DNA of 64,000 nucleotides from the NCBI RefSeq assembly GCF_003600355.1, contig NZ_CP032416.1:578183-642182 (forward strand). The letters run 5' to 3'. The notes beneath the pieces were generated by a model, which ran no database searches, was not told where the DNA came from, and worked only from the letters and a program-made list of their open reading frames with translations. Made by a program: the position numbers and the translations under genes. Position 1 is the first letter of the stretch, and each line of letters starts with the position of its first letter. This DNA is from Clostridium fermenticellae (lineage in GTDB: Bacteria; Bacillota; Clostridia; Clostridiales; Clostridiaceae). This document shows, one piece after another, positions 36,005 through 44,865 of the stretch.

Positions 36005-36937
36005 TTATTGCAGACTTCTATAAATTACATCTAAATTGTATTTCATACTTTGGATGTAGTCTTTATTGTCTTCTTTGCTTTCAATTGTATATATTTTTTC
36101 AGCTTTTGCACCAACTTCTTTGGCAAGTGTAGTAGATACTTTAGGACTTACCATATCTTCAACAAATATAGTTTTGATCTTATTTGTTTTACAATAATCT
36201 ACTAATTGTTTTAACTTTTTAGTAGATGGCTCTCCATCTGCAAAAACATCTTCCACGCTATTTTGTTTTAAACCAAAATCTCTGCACAAATATCCAAATG
36301 CAGCATGTCCAGTTACAAAACTCTTGTTTTTAGATCCTTGAAACTTTGGATTGTATTCATTAAACAAATCATCAAGTTGTTTAGAAAAATCTTTATAATT
36401 TTTTTTATAGAAATTTTTATTAGATGGATCAGCTTTAATTAAAGCATTTTTTATGTTCAATGATTCACTTTTGGCACCTTTTAGGCTAATCCATATATGA
36501 GGATCATATTGACCATCTTCTTTTATAGTGTCACTATCAGTATTTTTTATTGGTGTTAATCCTTTTGAAGCATCTACTACAATCAAGTTTTTATTACTTG
36601 CAGAGCTTACAGCTTTGCTTTCCCAAGATTCCATTCCAAATCCATTGTATATAAATACTTTGGCATCACTTAAGTTTTTAAGGTCTTTTGCAGTTGGATC
36701 AAAATCATGTGGTTCATTACCATCAGGAATTATTGTCGATATATCAACTTTATCTTTTCCAATGGCCGAAGCAAATTCTTTCATTGCATTAAAAGATACT
36801 ACTACTTTTAACTTTGCTTGAGATTTTTGAGTACTAGTTTGAGTTGATGTACTATTACAACCTGAAAAAGTAGCAATAATACAAACAGCTAGAAGAGTTG
36901 AAGTTAACACTTTAAATATTTTACTTTTTTTTTGCAT
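36005..36937 (-). CDS. znuA: ZnuA-like metal (zinc) ABC transporter substrate-binding lipoprotein
   Basis: 310 aa from ATG 36937 (GGAGGGA upstream). Signal peptide with lipobox FSGC. Metal ligand regions typical of cluster A-I receptors: GNEPHDFDP, DPHIWIS, FVTGHAAFGYLCRDF, and a late acidic loop FVEDMVS. A Zur-like operator at its promoter supports zinc. The membrane and ATPase partners are not in the window, so it is either an orphan receptor or uses a system elsewhere. Confidence 0.85.
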   Translation of the reverse strand: MQKKSKIFKVLTSTLLAVCIIATFSGCNSTSTQTSTQKSQAKLKVVVSFNAMKEFASAIGKDKVDISTIIPDGNEPHDFDPTAKDLKNLSDAKVFIYNGFGMESWESKAVSSASNKNLIVVDASKGLTPIKNTDSDTIKEDGQYDPHIWISLKGAKSESLNIKNALIKADPSNKNFYKKNYKDFSKQLDDLFNEYNPKFQGSKNKSFVTGHAAFGYLCRDFGLKQNSVEDVFADGEPSTKKLKQLVDYCKTNKIKTIFVEDMVSPKVSTTLAKEVGAKAEKIYTIESKEDNKDYIQSMKYNLDVIYRSLQ

Positions 36938-36964
36938 AATTATTCCCTCCAAGAAACACGTTGC

Positions 36965-37019
36965 TGCAAATCATTTGCATTTACATAAGAATAATAGCAA
37001 ATAAAAAAAATATTGTCAA
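36965..37019 (-). promoter_or_regulatory. znuA promoter with Zur-like 7-1-7 operator
   Basis: Minus-strand TTGACA (37019-37014), 17-bp spacer, TATTAT (36996-36991). The perfect 7-1-7 palindrome TGCAAAT-C-ATTTGCA lies at 36965-36979 over the start region. Fur-family boxes share the AAT-N-ATT core, so Zur is the likely repressor. Confidence 0.65.
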
Positions 37020-37053
37020 CAAATTTTAAATGAATAATGTTGGATAATAATTA

Positions 37054-37088
37054 AAGGAGTAAAGCAGATTATTTCTACCTTACTCCTG
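37054..37088 (-). terminator. Terminator of the spore coat gene
   Basis: AGGAGTAA and TTACTCCT stem with an AT-rich run beyond on the minus strand, 31 bp past the stop. Confidence 0.65.
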
Positions 37089-37118
37089 TTGGAAAATAGT
37101 TATGTATAATTATTAATA

Positions 37119-37607
37119 TTATTTAACGTTATACATTCCCTTGCTTTCCATGTAATTGAATATGGCTTCTCCATGTTTTTGCTCTTCTTTTTGTATATGA
37201 TTTAATACATCACGAGCTTTAGGATCTTTAAATTCAAAAATTGCAGTATCGTAAGCTCCTGAAACATATTTTTCTGTCATTAATAAATCTGTGCACATAT
37301 CAGCATCGGATTTATTAACTCCACCTGGTTGAGTATTATTCATAGTACTGTTTGAACTCTGATTTCCCATGGTTTGACCTGAAGTTTGATTTTGCTGTTG
37401 GTTCATTTGAGGAATATTGCCAGTTAATAATTGATTAATACTATTAAGATGAGTTTTTTCAACTTGCCCATTTGCATTTAATATTTGTTTTAATTGATTA
37501 TCATTTGTCTGATTTGCATAATTTGTATACTTTTCTATGCAAATTTGTTCATGCTTTTTTTGATCTTCTAGCAGCATCCTTTCTTTTTGTGATAAAGTTA
37601 TTCCCAT
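37119..37607 (-). CDS. CotF-like spore coat protein
   Basis: 162 aa. Two ferritin-like helical segments (LSQKERMLLEDQKKHEQICIEKYTNYANQT and TDLLMTEKYVSGAYDTAIFEF, then VLNHIQKEEQKHGEAIFNYM) are separated by a Gln/Asn-rich linker (QMNQQQNQ). This is the CotF-family layout. Marks the host as a spore former. Confidence 0.85.
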   Translation of the reverse strand: MGITLSQKERMLLEDQKKHEQICIEKYTNYANQTNDNQLKQILNANGQVEKTHLNSINQLLTGNIPQMNQQQNQTSGQTMGNQSSNSTMNNTQPGGVNKSDADMCTDLLMTEKYVSGAYDTAIFEFKDPKARDVLNHIQKEEQKHGEAIFNYMESKGMYNVK

Positions 37608-37722
37608 AATACTACACCTCCAAATATATTTTGTGTAAATCTTATTATTTTATGCTGTGATTATTATATATAATAGTTGTAAGTAGCAACAGTTTTACGT
37701 TACAATTAATCAAGGTGATTAA

Positions 37723-37836
37723 ATGGAAAACCAAGGAAGCAATTACTTATGTGAATTAATAAGAATATTAGTAAGAAATTTAGGAATATTGGAAAAGTCA
37801 GATACAAGTTGCTGTGGTGTAACAATTTCACAATGA
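37723..37836 (+). pseudogene. N-terminal remnant of a MarR-type regulator
   Basis: 37 codons: MENQGSNYLCELIRILVRNLG, then SDTSCCGVTISQ, then a stop. This resembles the first residues of clostridial MarR proteins that carry an SCCG motif before the winged helix. The HTH is gone and the stop overlaps the GNAT start as ATGA. An apparent deletion joined the fragment to the next gene. It may now serve as a translated leader. Confidence 0.5.
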
Positions 37837-38312
37837 AAAAAGAAGATTGGGAAAGAGTATCAAAAATATATTTGGAAGGTATTAATACCCACAAGGCTAC
37901 ATTCCAAACAGAAGTACCTACATGGCAGGATTGGAATAATAATCATATTAATTCATGTAGATTAGTAGCTCGATCAGGAAATAAAGTATTAGGTTGGGTG
38001 GCATTAAGTCCAACTTCAAGTAGATGTGTTTATGCAGGTGTTGCAGAAGTTAGCATATACATAGGAGAAGAATATAGAAGAAAAAGTGTAGGAAAAGCTT
38101 TATTGACAAGTTTAATTAACTTATCAGAAAAAAGTGGGTTTTGGACTTTGCAATCAGGTATTATAAAACAGAATTCAGCAAGTATAGAGTTACACAAAAG
38201 TTGTGGATTTAGAGAAATAGGTATAAGAGAAAGATTAGGAAAAATGAGCAATGGGCAGTGGTATGATGTAGTTTTAATGGAACGCAGAAGTAATACTGTA
38301 GGAATAGACTAA
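37833..38312 (+). CDS. GNAT family N-acetyltransferase (phosphinothricin acetyltransferase-like)
   Basis: 159 aa from ATG 37833, overlapping the remnant's stop; a longer frame from 37809 would read through it. VAEVSIYIGEEYRRKSVGKALLTSLI is the acetyl-CoA-binding motif A. LVARSGNKVLGWVALSPTSSRC resembles the Pat/ArsN1-like subgroup acting on small amines or amino-acid toxins. Given the arsenic island downstream, an organoarsenical substrate is possible but unproven. Confidence 0.8.
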   Translation: MKKEDWERVSKIYLEGINTHKATFQTEVPTWQDWNNNHINSCRLVARSGNKVLGWVALSPTSSRCVYAGVAEVSIYIGEEYRRKSVGKALLTSLINLSEKSGFWTLQSGIIKQNSASIELHKSCGFREIGIRERLGKMSNGQWYDVVLMERRSNTVGID

Positions 38313-38349
38313 TTATTTTATAATAATAAATTAATAAGGAGGAATTATT

Positions 38350-38781
38350 ATGGGCAAATCAGAATATGCTATAGATAGCTTTAATAGAGGATTAAACTGT
38401 TGTCAGAGTGTTCTATCGGTATTTAGCGAGAATTTAGGATTAGACAAGCAAACAGCGTTAAAGATTGCGTCTGGTTTCGGTGGTGGAATGTGCCAGGGAA
38501 ATGTTTGTGGTGCTGTAACAGGTGCCATAATGGTGCTAAATCTTAAATATGGTAATAGTAAACCAGAAGATGGTGAAGCAAAAGAAAAAACATATCATGT
38601 TATAAGAGAATTTAGCAAAAAATTTGAAGATATGAATGGTTCAATTATGTGTAATGATTTACTTGGAATTGATTTAAAACATGAAGAAAATAGAACTATA
38701 GCTAGACAAAAAGGATTATTTAAAGAAAAATGTCCTAAATGTGTTGAAGATGCAATTAATATATTGGAAACTATTTTATAG
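38350..38781 (+). CDS. C-GCAxxG-C-C family redox protein (copy 1)
   Basis: 143 aa. LNCCQSVLSVF, then FGGGMCQGNVCGAVTGAIM, then MCNDLLG and KCPKCVEDA. These match the conserved Cys spacing of this small family, assumed to bind a metal or work in thiol redox. GGAGG before the start. Next to a convergent paralogue. Confidence 0.82.
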   Translation: MGKSEYAIDSFNRGLNCCQSVLSVFSENLGLDKQTALKIASGFGGGMCQGNVCGAVTGAIMVLNLKYGNSKPEDGEAKEKTYHVIREFSKKFEDMNGSIMCNDLLGIDLKHEENRTIARQKGLFKEKCPKCVEDAINILETIL

Positions 38782-38829
38782 AGTTAAGCATATTAAGCTT
38801 ATATATATATATTTAAATATAAAATTATG

Positions 38830-38855
38830 AAAACTCCCAAATTATTGGGAGTTTT
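38830..38855. terminator. Bidirectional terminator between the two C-GCAxxG-C-C genes
   Basis: AAAACTCCCA and TGGGAGTTTT perfect stem. Confidence 0.85.
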
Positions 38856-38871
38856 GTGTTAAATAGTATTG

Positions 38872-39330
38872 TTATTTAGTTTGCAAATTTAATTCTCTAG
38901 CTATTATCTTTGCTGATTCTTCTGCTACCTCTCCTGTCAAATAAATACATTGTTTCATGTGTTCTTCGGAACCAAGAGTCATATCTTTTGTTAAAACTCT
39001 ACAACATAAACATTTATGCTTATCTTTAAAAATATCATGTAGTTCTTTAGATAAAGTCATAGTTTTATTAACTTTCTCGTCCTTAGGTTCACATCTGCCA
39101 AAAAATAAACCTATTGCCATAACACCACCGACTACTGCACCGCAAGTACAACCAGATCCACCTATACCTATTGGAAAACCTGAAGCCATTTTTATAATAT
39201 CATCCGATATTGGCAGGTTAAATTCATCTTTAATTGTCTTTACGATTGATTCAGAACAATAAAAATCTCCATTACGATAATAACTTTCTGCTGTAGTTTT
39301 TATTTTATATAAGTCAATAACCCTATTCAA
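38872..39330 (-). CDS. C-GCAxxG-C-C family redox protein (copy 2)
   Basis: 152 aa. FYCSESIVKTI, then GIGGSGCTCGAVVGGVMAIG, then HKCLCCRVLTKDM and KQCIYLTGEVAEESAKI. More Cys (CLCC) than copy 1. Convergent with copy 1. Role unknown; both copies lie at the edge of the arsenic island. Confidence 0.82.
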   Translation of the reverse strand: MNRVIDLYKIKTTAESYYRNGDFYCSESIVKTIKDEFNLPISDDIIKMASGFPIGIGGSGCTCGAVVGGVMAIGLFFGRCEPKDEKVNKTMTLSKELHDIFKDKHKCLCCRVLTKDMTLGSEEHMKQCIYLTGEVAEESAKIIARELNLQTK

Positions 39331-39685
39331 TGTAATCCCTCTCCTTATACACAGTATTAAGGTATTCTTTATTATTAAACTTAATCTATCGTTAGTATAC
39401 TATTGTGTCACATTAAATTCAATAATTTCGTCTTTCAAGGACTATTATTTATATTAATAAAGGAGTACTTTAGTATAAATAAATATTATGAGTATGATTC
39501 TTATATATTATTTAGCTTTTTATAGTAATTTAACAGTACTATAAAAATACGTGGAATTTGGTACTAAATTAAGTAAGCTATGTAGTTTTTATAATTAATA
39601 GTAACATTTTTCACTCAAATACATGAAATGCCTAATATAGATAATTATATATGTAATTATTAATTTTAATTAATAAACGTATATA
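39331..39685. other. AT-rich intergenic region, no gene seen
   Basis: Between the second C-GCAxxG-C-C gene and the acr3 promoter. Stops occur in all frames at short distances; no relic was recognised. Confidence 0.5.
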
Positions 39686-39740
39686 TTGACTAGATTAATA
39701 TTATAGATTATACTTATATATAGAGAATTATCTATATATA
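39686..39740 (+). promoter_or_regulatory. acr3 promoter with ArsR operator
   Basis: TTGACT (39686-39691), 17-bp spacer, TATACT (39709-39714). The operator TATATAGA-GAATTA-TCTATATA covers 39717-39738, extended by symmetric TA on each side. The same half-sites and 6-bp spacing occur at arsR (41841-41862). About 180 bp of AT-rich leader without a clear reading frame follows before acr3. Confidence 0.75.
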
Positions 39741-39922
39741 AGGAAGTAAAGGACCATAAAATACTAAATGTAGTTAACTAGGCCATAAATTTACTACAAA
39801 TATTTAAAACAAAAAATAATAAATTTAAAAATATCTCAATATAACTTTAGATTTAAAGAGATTTGAAAAGTATATTTTATAAGTTAATTTAAAATATTTA
39901 AAAATTATTAGGAGGTTTTAGT

Positions 39923-40975
39923 ATGGGTAGTAAATCATCAAGGTTATCATGGCTTGATCGATATTTAACATTATGGATTTTTGTAGCAATGGCATTAGGA
40001 ATATTTTTAGGATGGGCTTTACCTGGATTGTCTAATACATTGTCAAGTTTATCAATTGGAACAACATCTATCCCAATAGCCATAGGACTCATAGTTATGA
40101 TGTATCCACCACTTGCTAAAGTTAACTACAAAGAGCTTGGAAAGGTTTTTCGTAATCCAAAGGTATTAACTCTTTCATTAGTACAAAATTGGATTATAGG
40201 CCCATTATTAATGTTTACCTTAGCAGTTATATTTCTTAGAAATTATCCACATTTTATGGTAGGATTAATTCTCATAGGACTTGCAAGATGTATTGCTATG
40301 GTTATTGTATGGAATAGTCTTGCAGATGGCGATAGTGAATATGCAGCTGCATTAGTTGCATTTAACTCTATATTTCAAGTAGTATTCTATTCGATATTTG
40401 CTTATATATTTATTACTATATTACCAAATGCTATAGGATTGCACGGTATGCAGGTCCATGTTTCTATGGGGGAAGTAGCTTCTTCCGTAGCAATTTATTT
40501 AGGAATCCCGTTCATTGGGGGCATGCTTACAAGATTATTATTAGAACCTAAAAAAGGAACAGAATGGTACACAAAAACTTTTGTACCTAAGATAAGTCCT
40601 TTAGCTCTGATAGCACTATTATTTACTATAGTTATAATGTTTATGTTTAAAGGAAAATATATTATTGAGTTGCCTATGGATGTAGTAAGAATTGCGATTC
40701 CTTTGATTATATATTTCATAATTATGTTCTCGGTATCTTTCTTTATAAGTTATAAATCAAAAATAGATTATCATAAAACAGTTAGTTTATCATTTACAGC
40801 TGCAAGTAATAATTTTGAACTAGCAATTGCAGTAGCAGTAGCAGTCTTTGGTATTCAATCCCAAGAAGCTTTTACAGCTGTCATAGGACCATTAATTGAA
40901 GTACCTGTTATGATTGCACTTGTCAATGTAGCCTTATTATGGGGAAAGAAATACTTTAAATTGAATACAAAATAA
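39923..40975 (+). CDS. acr3: ACR3-type arsenite efflux permease
   Basis: 350 aa with about ten helices. [24 protein letters not shown] and [18 protein letters not shown] hold the ACR3-conserved Cys; [20 protein letters not shown] is the other family motif. Exports As(III), driven by the proton gradient. AGGAGG site. Alone in its transcript, under an ArsR-type operator. Confidence 0.95.
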   Translation: MGSKSSRLSWLDRYLTLWIFVAMALGIFLGWALPGLSNTLSSLSIGTTSIPIAIGLIVMMYPPLAKVNYKELGKVFRNPKVLTLSLVQNWIIGPLLMFTLAVIFLRNYPHFMVGLILIGLARCIAMVIVWNSLADGDSEYAAALVAFNSIFQVVFYSIFAYIFITILPNAIGLHGMQVHVSMGEVASSVAIYLGIPFIGGMLTRLLLEPKKGTEWYTKTFVPKISPLALIALLFTIVIMFMFKGKYIIELPMDVVRIAIPLIIYFIIMFSVSFFISYKSKIDYHKTVSLSFTAASNNFELAIAVAVAVFGIQSQEAFTAVIGPLIEVPVMIALVNVALLWGKKYFKLNTK

Positions 40976-41059
40976 TGTTTAATAAAAAAGTTCAATTTGT
41001 TTTTTAATGGTTTTTGTCGATTTTACTAATATCCATTTATAAAGGAGTGAGTTAATATT

Positions 41060-41263
41060 ATGGTATGGAAATATAAGATGTTTACTTTAGATCATTTCTT
41101 AAATTCAGATGAAAATTTAACGATGGAAGAGAAGTTAAATAAGTATGGAGAAGATGGATGGGAGCTTGTAGGAGTACTAGAAAGGCCATTTACTGGATTA
41201 GGTAATCCACCTAAATGTTTAGATATGAATTCAATAGTATTTAAAAAAGCTGTTGAAGCATAA
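41060..41263 (+). CDS. DUF4177 small protein
   Basis: 67 aa, MVWKYKMFTLD start and KYGEDGWELVGVLERPF core, as in DUF4177. Unknown function. Follows acr3 by 84 bp with its own GGAG site. Confidence 0.7.
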   Translation: MVWKYKMFTLDHFLNSDENLTMEEKLNKYGEDGWELVGVLERPFTGLGNPPKCLDMNSIVFKKAVEA

Positions 41264-41337
41264 ATTAAAAATTAACTATCAAGTAAGTTAGTAATGATTG
41301 ATTAAAGTATTATAAGTATAAAATAGAAAAATCGATA

Positions 41338-41371
41338 AAAACCATATCAATCGAAGTATTGATATGGTTTT
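41338..41371 (+). terminator. Terminator after the DUF4177 gene
   Basis: AAAACCATATCAAT and ATTGATATGGTTTT perfect stem around CGAAGT. Confidence 0.85.
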
Positions 41372-41585
41372 ATGTGATTTAGCAGTTGGATTAAAGGGAG
41401 AACTATTAATTAATAAGGGAACCTTACAAAGTGGTAAAGTTATGGATGCAGATTTTGTGATAATGTCTATTGAAGTAAAAATTGCTGAGAAAGTTGGAAT
41501 AGAATCTGGAGCTAAAGTTGAAGATTTATTGTATTTAGATTTGGTCTATGCTCTGCTAGTTTTAACAACCAAGTACCATGTATAA
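41364..41585 (+). pseudogene. Relic of a CoA-disulfide reductase-like flavoprotein
   Basis: A 73-codon frame contains ADFVIMSIEVKIAEKVGIESGA, matching the NAD-domain end of such enzymes (compare VIMAIGVAPETSLAVKAGLEIG at 29627). It then jumps to KVEDLLYLDLVYALL, matching TVDDLRDLELCYAPPF. The middle is missing and both ends are absent. The putative start lies in the preceding terminator. An internally deleted remnant. Confidence 0.55.
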
Positions 41586-41810
41586 TGTATATAGGCAAAG
41601 TGATTTAATATAGATGATTGTGAAAATTGTGTAGAGGCTGTTATGCTAAGTGATTAGTGTAATAGCTTTTGTTTTTATAACTGTTAATATTTATTATAAA
41701 GTTTTTAGTAATATGATTTCAATATATAATTAGTAACAATAAAATGAAAATATGAATATTATAATAAACATAGAAAACAATAAATATTATATTAACAGTA
41801 CTGGCTTATA

Positions 41811-41864
41811 TTGACAACTAATAGATAATATACTATACTTTATATAGACATATATCTATATAAA
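41811..41864 (+). promoter_or_regulatory. arsR promoter with ArsR operator
   Basis: TTGACA (41811-41816), 17-bp spacer, TATACT (41834-41839). The operator TATATAGA-CATATA-TCTATATA covers 41841-41862. Same layout as at acr3. The 41586-41810 stretch before it shows no gene. Confidence 0.8.
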
Positions 41865-41880
41865 GCACAGAGGTGATCAA

Positions 41881-42204
41881 ATGAATTATGAAGAAAACTC
41901 TAAAATTATTAAGGCATTAGCTGATCCTAATAGATTACAAATAATTGATTTATTGTCATGTGGAGAAAAATGTGCCTGTAACATATTAGAACATTTCGAT
42001 TTTACTCAACCTACACTTTCACATCATATGAAGATACTCACGGAATGTGGAATTGTTAATTGCAGGAAGGATGGATTATGGAGTTATTATTCATTAAATA
42101 TTGATAAATGTAATAAATTAATTTTGTTTCTTATGAATCTTATAACAGATACAGATGACTGTATTTGTAAAGGAAAAAATGAATCTAATTGTAATGAAAA
42201 ATAA
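41881..42204 (+). CDS. arsR: ArsR family arsenite-responsive repressor
   Basis: 107 aa. Metal site EKCACN (Cys31, Cys33) at the start of the recognition region, then FTQPTLSHHMKILTECGIVNCRKDG as the HTH and wing. The C-terminus is Cys-containing (DDCICKGKNESNC). Starts a probable arsR-arsD-arsA operon. Likely binds the operators at 41841 and 39717 and releases them with As(III)/Sb(III). Confidence 0.92.
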   Translation: MNYEENSKIIKALADPNRLQIIDLLSCGEKCACNILEHFDFTQPTLSHHMKILTECGIVNCRKDGLWSYYSLNIDKCNKLILFLMNLITDTDDCICKGKNESNCNEK

Positions 42205-42238
42205 TAAAATATTGATTTGATTAAAGGAGAGATAAATT

Positions 42239-42616
42239 ATGAAAAAGATGATTATTTTTGATCCGGCTATGTGCTGCTCAACAGGAGTATGTGGGCCATC
42301 TGTTAATCCAGAATTGCTTAGGGTTTCAACTGTAATAAATAGCCTCCAGAATAAAGGAATACCTATAGAAAGGTATAATCTTAGTGGTAACCCACAAATA
42401 TTTGTTGACAACAAAACTATAAATGAAATGCTAAATAAAGATGGAGTAGATATACTACCGGTTACTATGGTTGATGGTGTAGTAGTGAAAACTAAAGCTT
42501 ATCCAACCAATAAAGAATTTTGTAAATTACTAGAGATACCAGAAGACTATTTAAAAATTAAATTAAAAGTTAGAAAGCCGTCAAGTGGATGCGGCTGTAA
42601 TGGTGGATGTTGCTAA
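42239..42616 (+). CDS. arsD: ArsD arsenite metallochaperone
   Basis: 125 aa. IFDPAMCCSTGVCG carries the As(III) triad Cys12, Cys13, Cys18. The C-terminus CGCNGGCC is an additional Cys cluster. ArsD hands arsenite to the ArsA ATPase encoded next. Confidence 0.95.
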   Translation: MKKMIIFDPAMCCSTGVCGPSVNPELLRVSTVINSLQNKGIPIERYNLSGNPQIFVDNKTINEMLNKDGVDILPVTMVDGVVVKTKAYPTNKEFCKLLEIPEDYLKIKLKVRKPSSGCGCNGGCC

Positions 42617-42635
42617 AATAGAAAAGAGGGATATG

Positions 42636-44378
42636 ATGTTTAAAAGCTTTAATATACATGATATTAATTTGACAAAGTATTTGTTTTTTACTGGTAAGGG
42701 TGGGGTTGGAAAAACTTCAACAGCTTGTGCAACTGCAGTAGCTTTGGCTGATGAAGGTAAAAAAATTATGCTCATAAGTACAGATCCAGCATCAAATTTG
42801 CAGGACGTATTTAATACACAGCTTGATAATAAAGGTGCTCATATTAAAGAAGTTCCTAACTTAATAGTTGCTAATCTTAATCCAGAGGAAGCTGCTGCTG
42901 AGTATAGGGAAAGTGTAATAAGTCCTTATCGAGGTAAATTGCCGGAAGTAGCCTTGAAAAATATGGAGGAACAACTTTCTGGATCATGTACTGTTGAAAT
43001 TGCTTCATTTAATGAATTTTCGAATTTTATAACTGATGAAAAAAAAGCAACAGAGTATGATCACATTATATTTGATACAGCACCAACAGGGCATACATTG
43101 AGAATGCTTCAACTTCCTTCAGCATGGAGTAACTTTATAAGCGAAAACACACACGGTGCATCATGTTTAGGTCAGCTTTCTGGTCTTGAAAGCAGAAAAG
43201 AAGTATATAAAAAAGCAGTTAAAACTTTATCAGATGGAAAATTAACTACACTTATTCTTGTTTCTAGGCCAGAAAAAGCTCCACTTAAAGAAGCAGATAG
43301 AGCATCAAGGGAGCTTTCTGATATTGGTGTAAACAATCAAGTGATGGTGATTAACGGTGTGTTAACCTCATATGATGATGCTATATCCGAAGGCTTATAC
43401 AAAAAGCAGCAGGCTGCACTTGATGAAATGCCACAAAATTTACAAAAAATCACCACATATATGGTACCTCTAAGAGCATATAATATAACGGGAATAGACA
43501 ATATACGTTCATTACTTACTAAAGATAATTATATTGTTAGCCATGAGAAAATAAAAGCTCATACAATTCAGAAACTTAAAGATATAATTGATGACTTATA
43601 TAATAGCAATAAGAAGGTAATCTTTACTATGGGTAAAGGTGGTGTAGGAAAAACAACTATTGCTGCTGCTATAGCATTAGGATTATCGAAAAAAGGCAAG
43701 AAAGTACATCTTACAACAACTGACCCTGCTGCACACTTAAAATTTGTTATTGATGAAAGCAGTGGTATCACTATGAGTCACATAGATGAGAAAGCCGAAT
43801 TAAAAAAGTATCAAAATGAAGTACTTTCTAAAGCAAGAGAAACTATGTCTGAAGAAGATATTGCTTATGTAGAAGAAGATTTGCGTTCTCCATGTACACA
43901 GGAAATTGCAGTTTTTCGTGCTTTTGCAGAGGTAGTCCAAAAGTCAGAAAATGAAATTGTGGTCATAGATACAGCACCTACTGGTCATACAATTTTATTA
44001 CTCGATTCTACACAAAGTTATAACCAGGAAATAAAACGATCACAAGGTGATATTCCAGAGTCTGCAAAAAAGCTGCTGCCTAGACTTAGAAATTCTGATG
44101 AAACAGAAGTTATTATTGTTACACTTGCTGAAGCTACGCCTGTATATGAGGCAATGCGTCTTGAAGAAGACTTAAAACGTGCTAAAATTGCTGCAAAATG
44201 GTGGGTTATTAATTCGTCACTATATCATACAGGAACCACAAATAAAATGTTGTCTGCAAAGGCAAGCAATGAAATCGAGTGGATAAACAAGGTTGATGAG
44301 CATACTAACGGTAAATTTGCTGTCATTGCATGGAGTCCTGATGAAATTAAAGGCGATAAGCTAAATAAATTATTATAA
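42636..44378 (+). CDS. arsA: ArsA arsenite-stimulated ATPase
   Basis: 580 aa from ATG 42636 (AGAGGG 5 bp before); ATG 42633 is also possible, while a frame open from 42585 overlaps arsD. Two homologous halves, each with a P-loop (FFTGKGGVGKTS and FTMGKGGVGKTT) and DTAPTGHT. Cys residues in GSCTVEIASF, GASCLGQL and SPCTQEIAVF fit the metalloid site. ArsA normally drives ArsB or Acr3; acr3 is encoded separately upstream. Confidence 0.95.
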   Translation: MFKSFNIHDINLTKYLFFTGKGGVGKTSTACATAVALADEGKKIMLISTDPASNLQDVFNTQLDNKGAHIKEVPNLIVANLNPEEAAAEYRESVISPYRGKLPEVALKNMEEQLSGSCTVEIASFNEFSNFITDEKKATEYDHIIFDTAPTGHTLRMLQLPSAWSNFISENTHGASCLGQLSGLESRKEVYKKAVKTLSDGKLTTLILVSRPEKAPLKEADRASRELSDIGVNNQVMVINGVLTSYDDAISEGLYKKQQAALDEMPQNLQKITTYMVPLRAYNITGIDNIRSLLTKDNYIVSHEKIKAHTIQKLKDIIDDLYNSNKKVIFTMGKGGVGKTTIAAAIALGLSKKGKKVHLTTTDPAAHLKFVIDESSGITMSHIDEKAELKKYQNEVLSKARETMSEEDIAYVEEDLRSPCTQEIAVFRAFAEVVQKSENEIVVIDTAPTGHTILLLDSTQSYNQEIKRSQGDIPESAKKLLPRLRNSDETEVIIVTLAEATPVYEAMRLEEDLKRAKIAAKWWVINSSLYHTGTTNKMLSAKASNEIEWINKVDEHTNGKFAVIAWSPDEIKGDKLNKLL

Positions 44379-44392
44379 ATTTAATAAATATC

Positions 44393-44417
44393 AAACCAAT
44401 TTTTTATTAATTGGTTT
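44393..44417 (+). terminator. Hairpin after arsA
   Basis: AAACCAATT and AATTGGTTT stem; weak T-run, so read-through into the HesB-like gene is possible. Confidence 0.5.
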
Positions 44418-44440
44418 AATTGAAAAATGGGGGAATTTAA

Positions 44441-44713
44441 ATGAAAATTACTGACGAAGCAAAGACACTTATTACAGAGACATTAGTTTCTAATAACTGT
44501 GACTGTTTACAAGTAACACTGCAGAAATCATGCTGTGGTACATCATTGAATTTTGCGATTGGAAATTTAAATGCGAATGATAAACCTGTTTCTATTAATG
44601 GCATTTCTGTAATAATGGATAGCCAAGTACAATCAAGAACAGATACAGTAACGCTCGTAGCAAAAAATGGAGAGTTGATTGTTGAAGGTGATGCTCCTTC
44701 ATGTTGCTGTTAA
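44441..44713 (+). CDS. HesB/IscA-like small protein
   Basis: 90 aa. MKITDEAKTLITETL, then QVTLQKSCCGTSLNFAIG, then a Cys-rich end APSCCC. Fold and spacing resemble HesB-like (A-type Fe-S carrier) proteins. The CCG pair and terminal CCC suggest metal or metalloid binding. In the arsenic operon context it may buffer As(III) or repair Fe-S centres (inference). Confidence 0.6.
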   Translation: MKITDEAKTLITETLVSNNCDCLQVTLQKSCCGTSLNFAIGNLNANDKPVSINGISVIMDSQVQSRTDTVTLVAKNGELIVEGDAPSCCC

Positions 44714-44732
44714 TTCCAGAGTAATGTATTAA

Positions 44733-44786
44733 AAGCTAATACCTACAGGCGTTCTTGTTAAAAAACGGGAGCGCCTATAGTATTAA
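44733..44786 (+). terminator. Hairpin terminator after the HesB-like gene
   Basis: AATACCTACAGGCG and CGCCTATAGTATT pair with a 20-base loop region. Confidence 0.5.
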
Positions 44787-44865
44787 AATTTAAAGTATGT
44801 GAAGATAGATATAGGATAATGTAGATATATCAGATTCAATTATTTAAGGGGAGGAAGAACAATGT

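Noticed and set aside
39741-39922. Long leader before acr3 as a possible riboswitch or attenuator
   Set aside because: No stable paired structure or known aptamer consensus was visible; it is AT-rich and probably a plain leader or decayed DNA.
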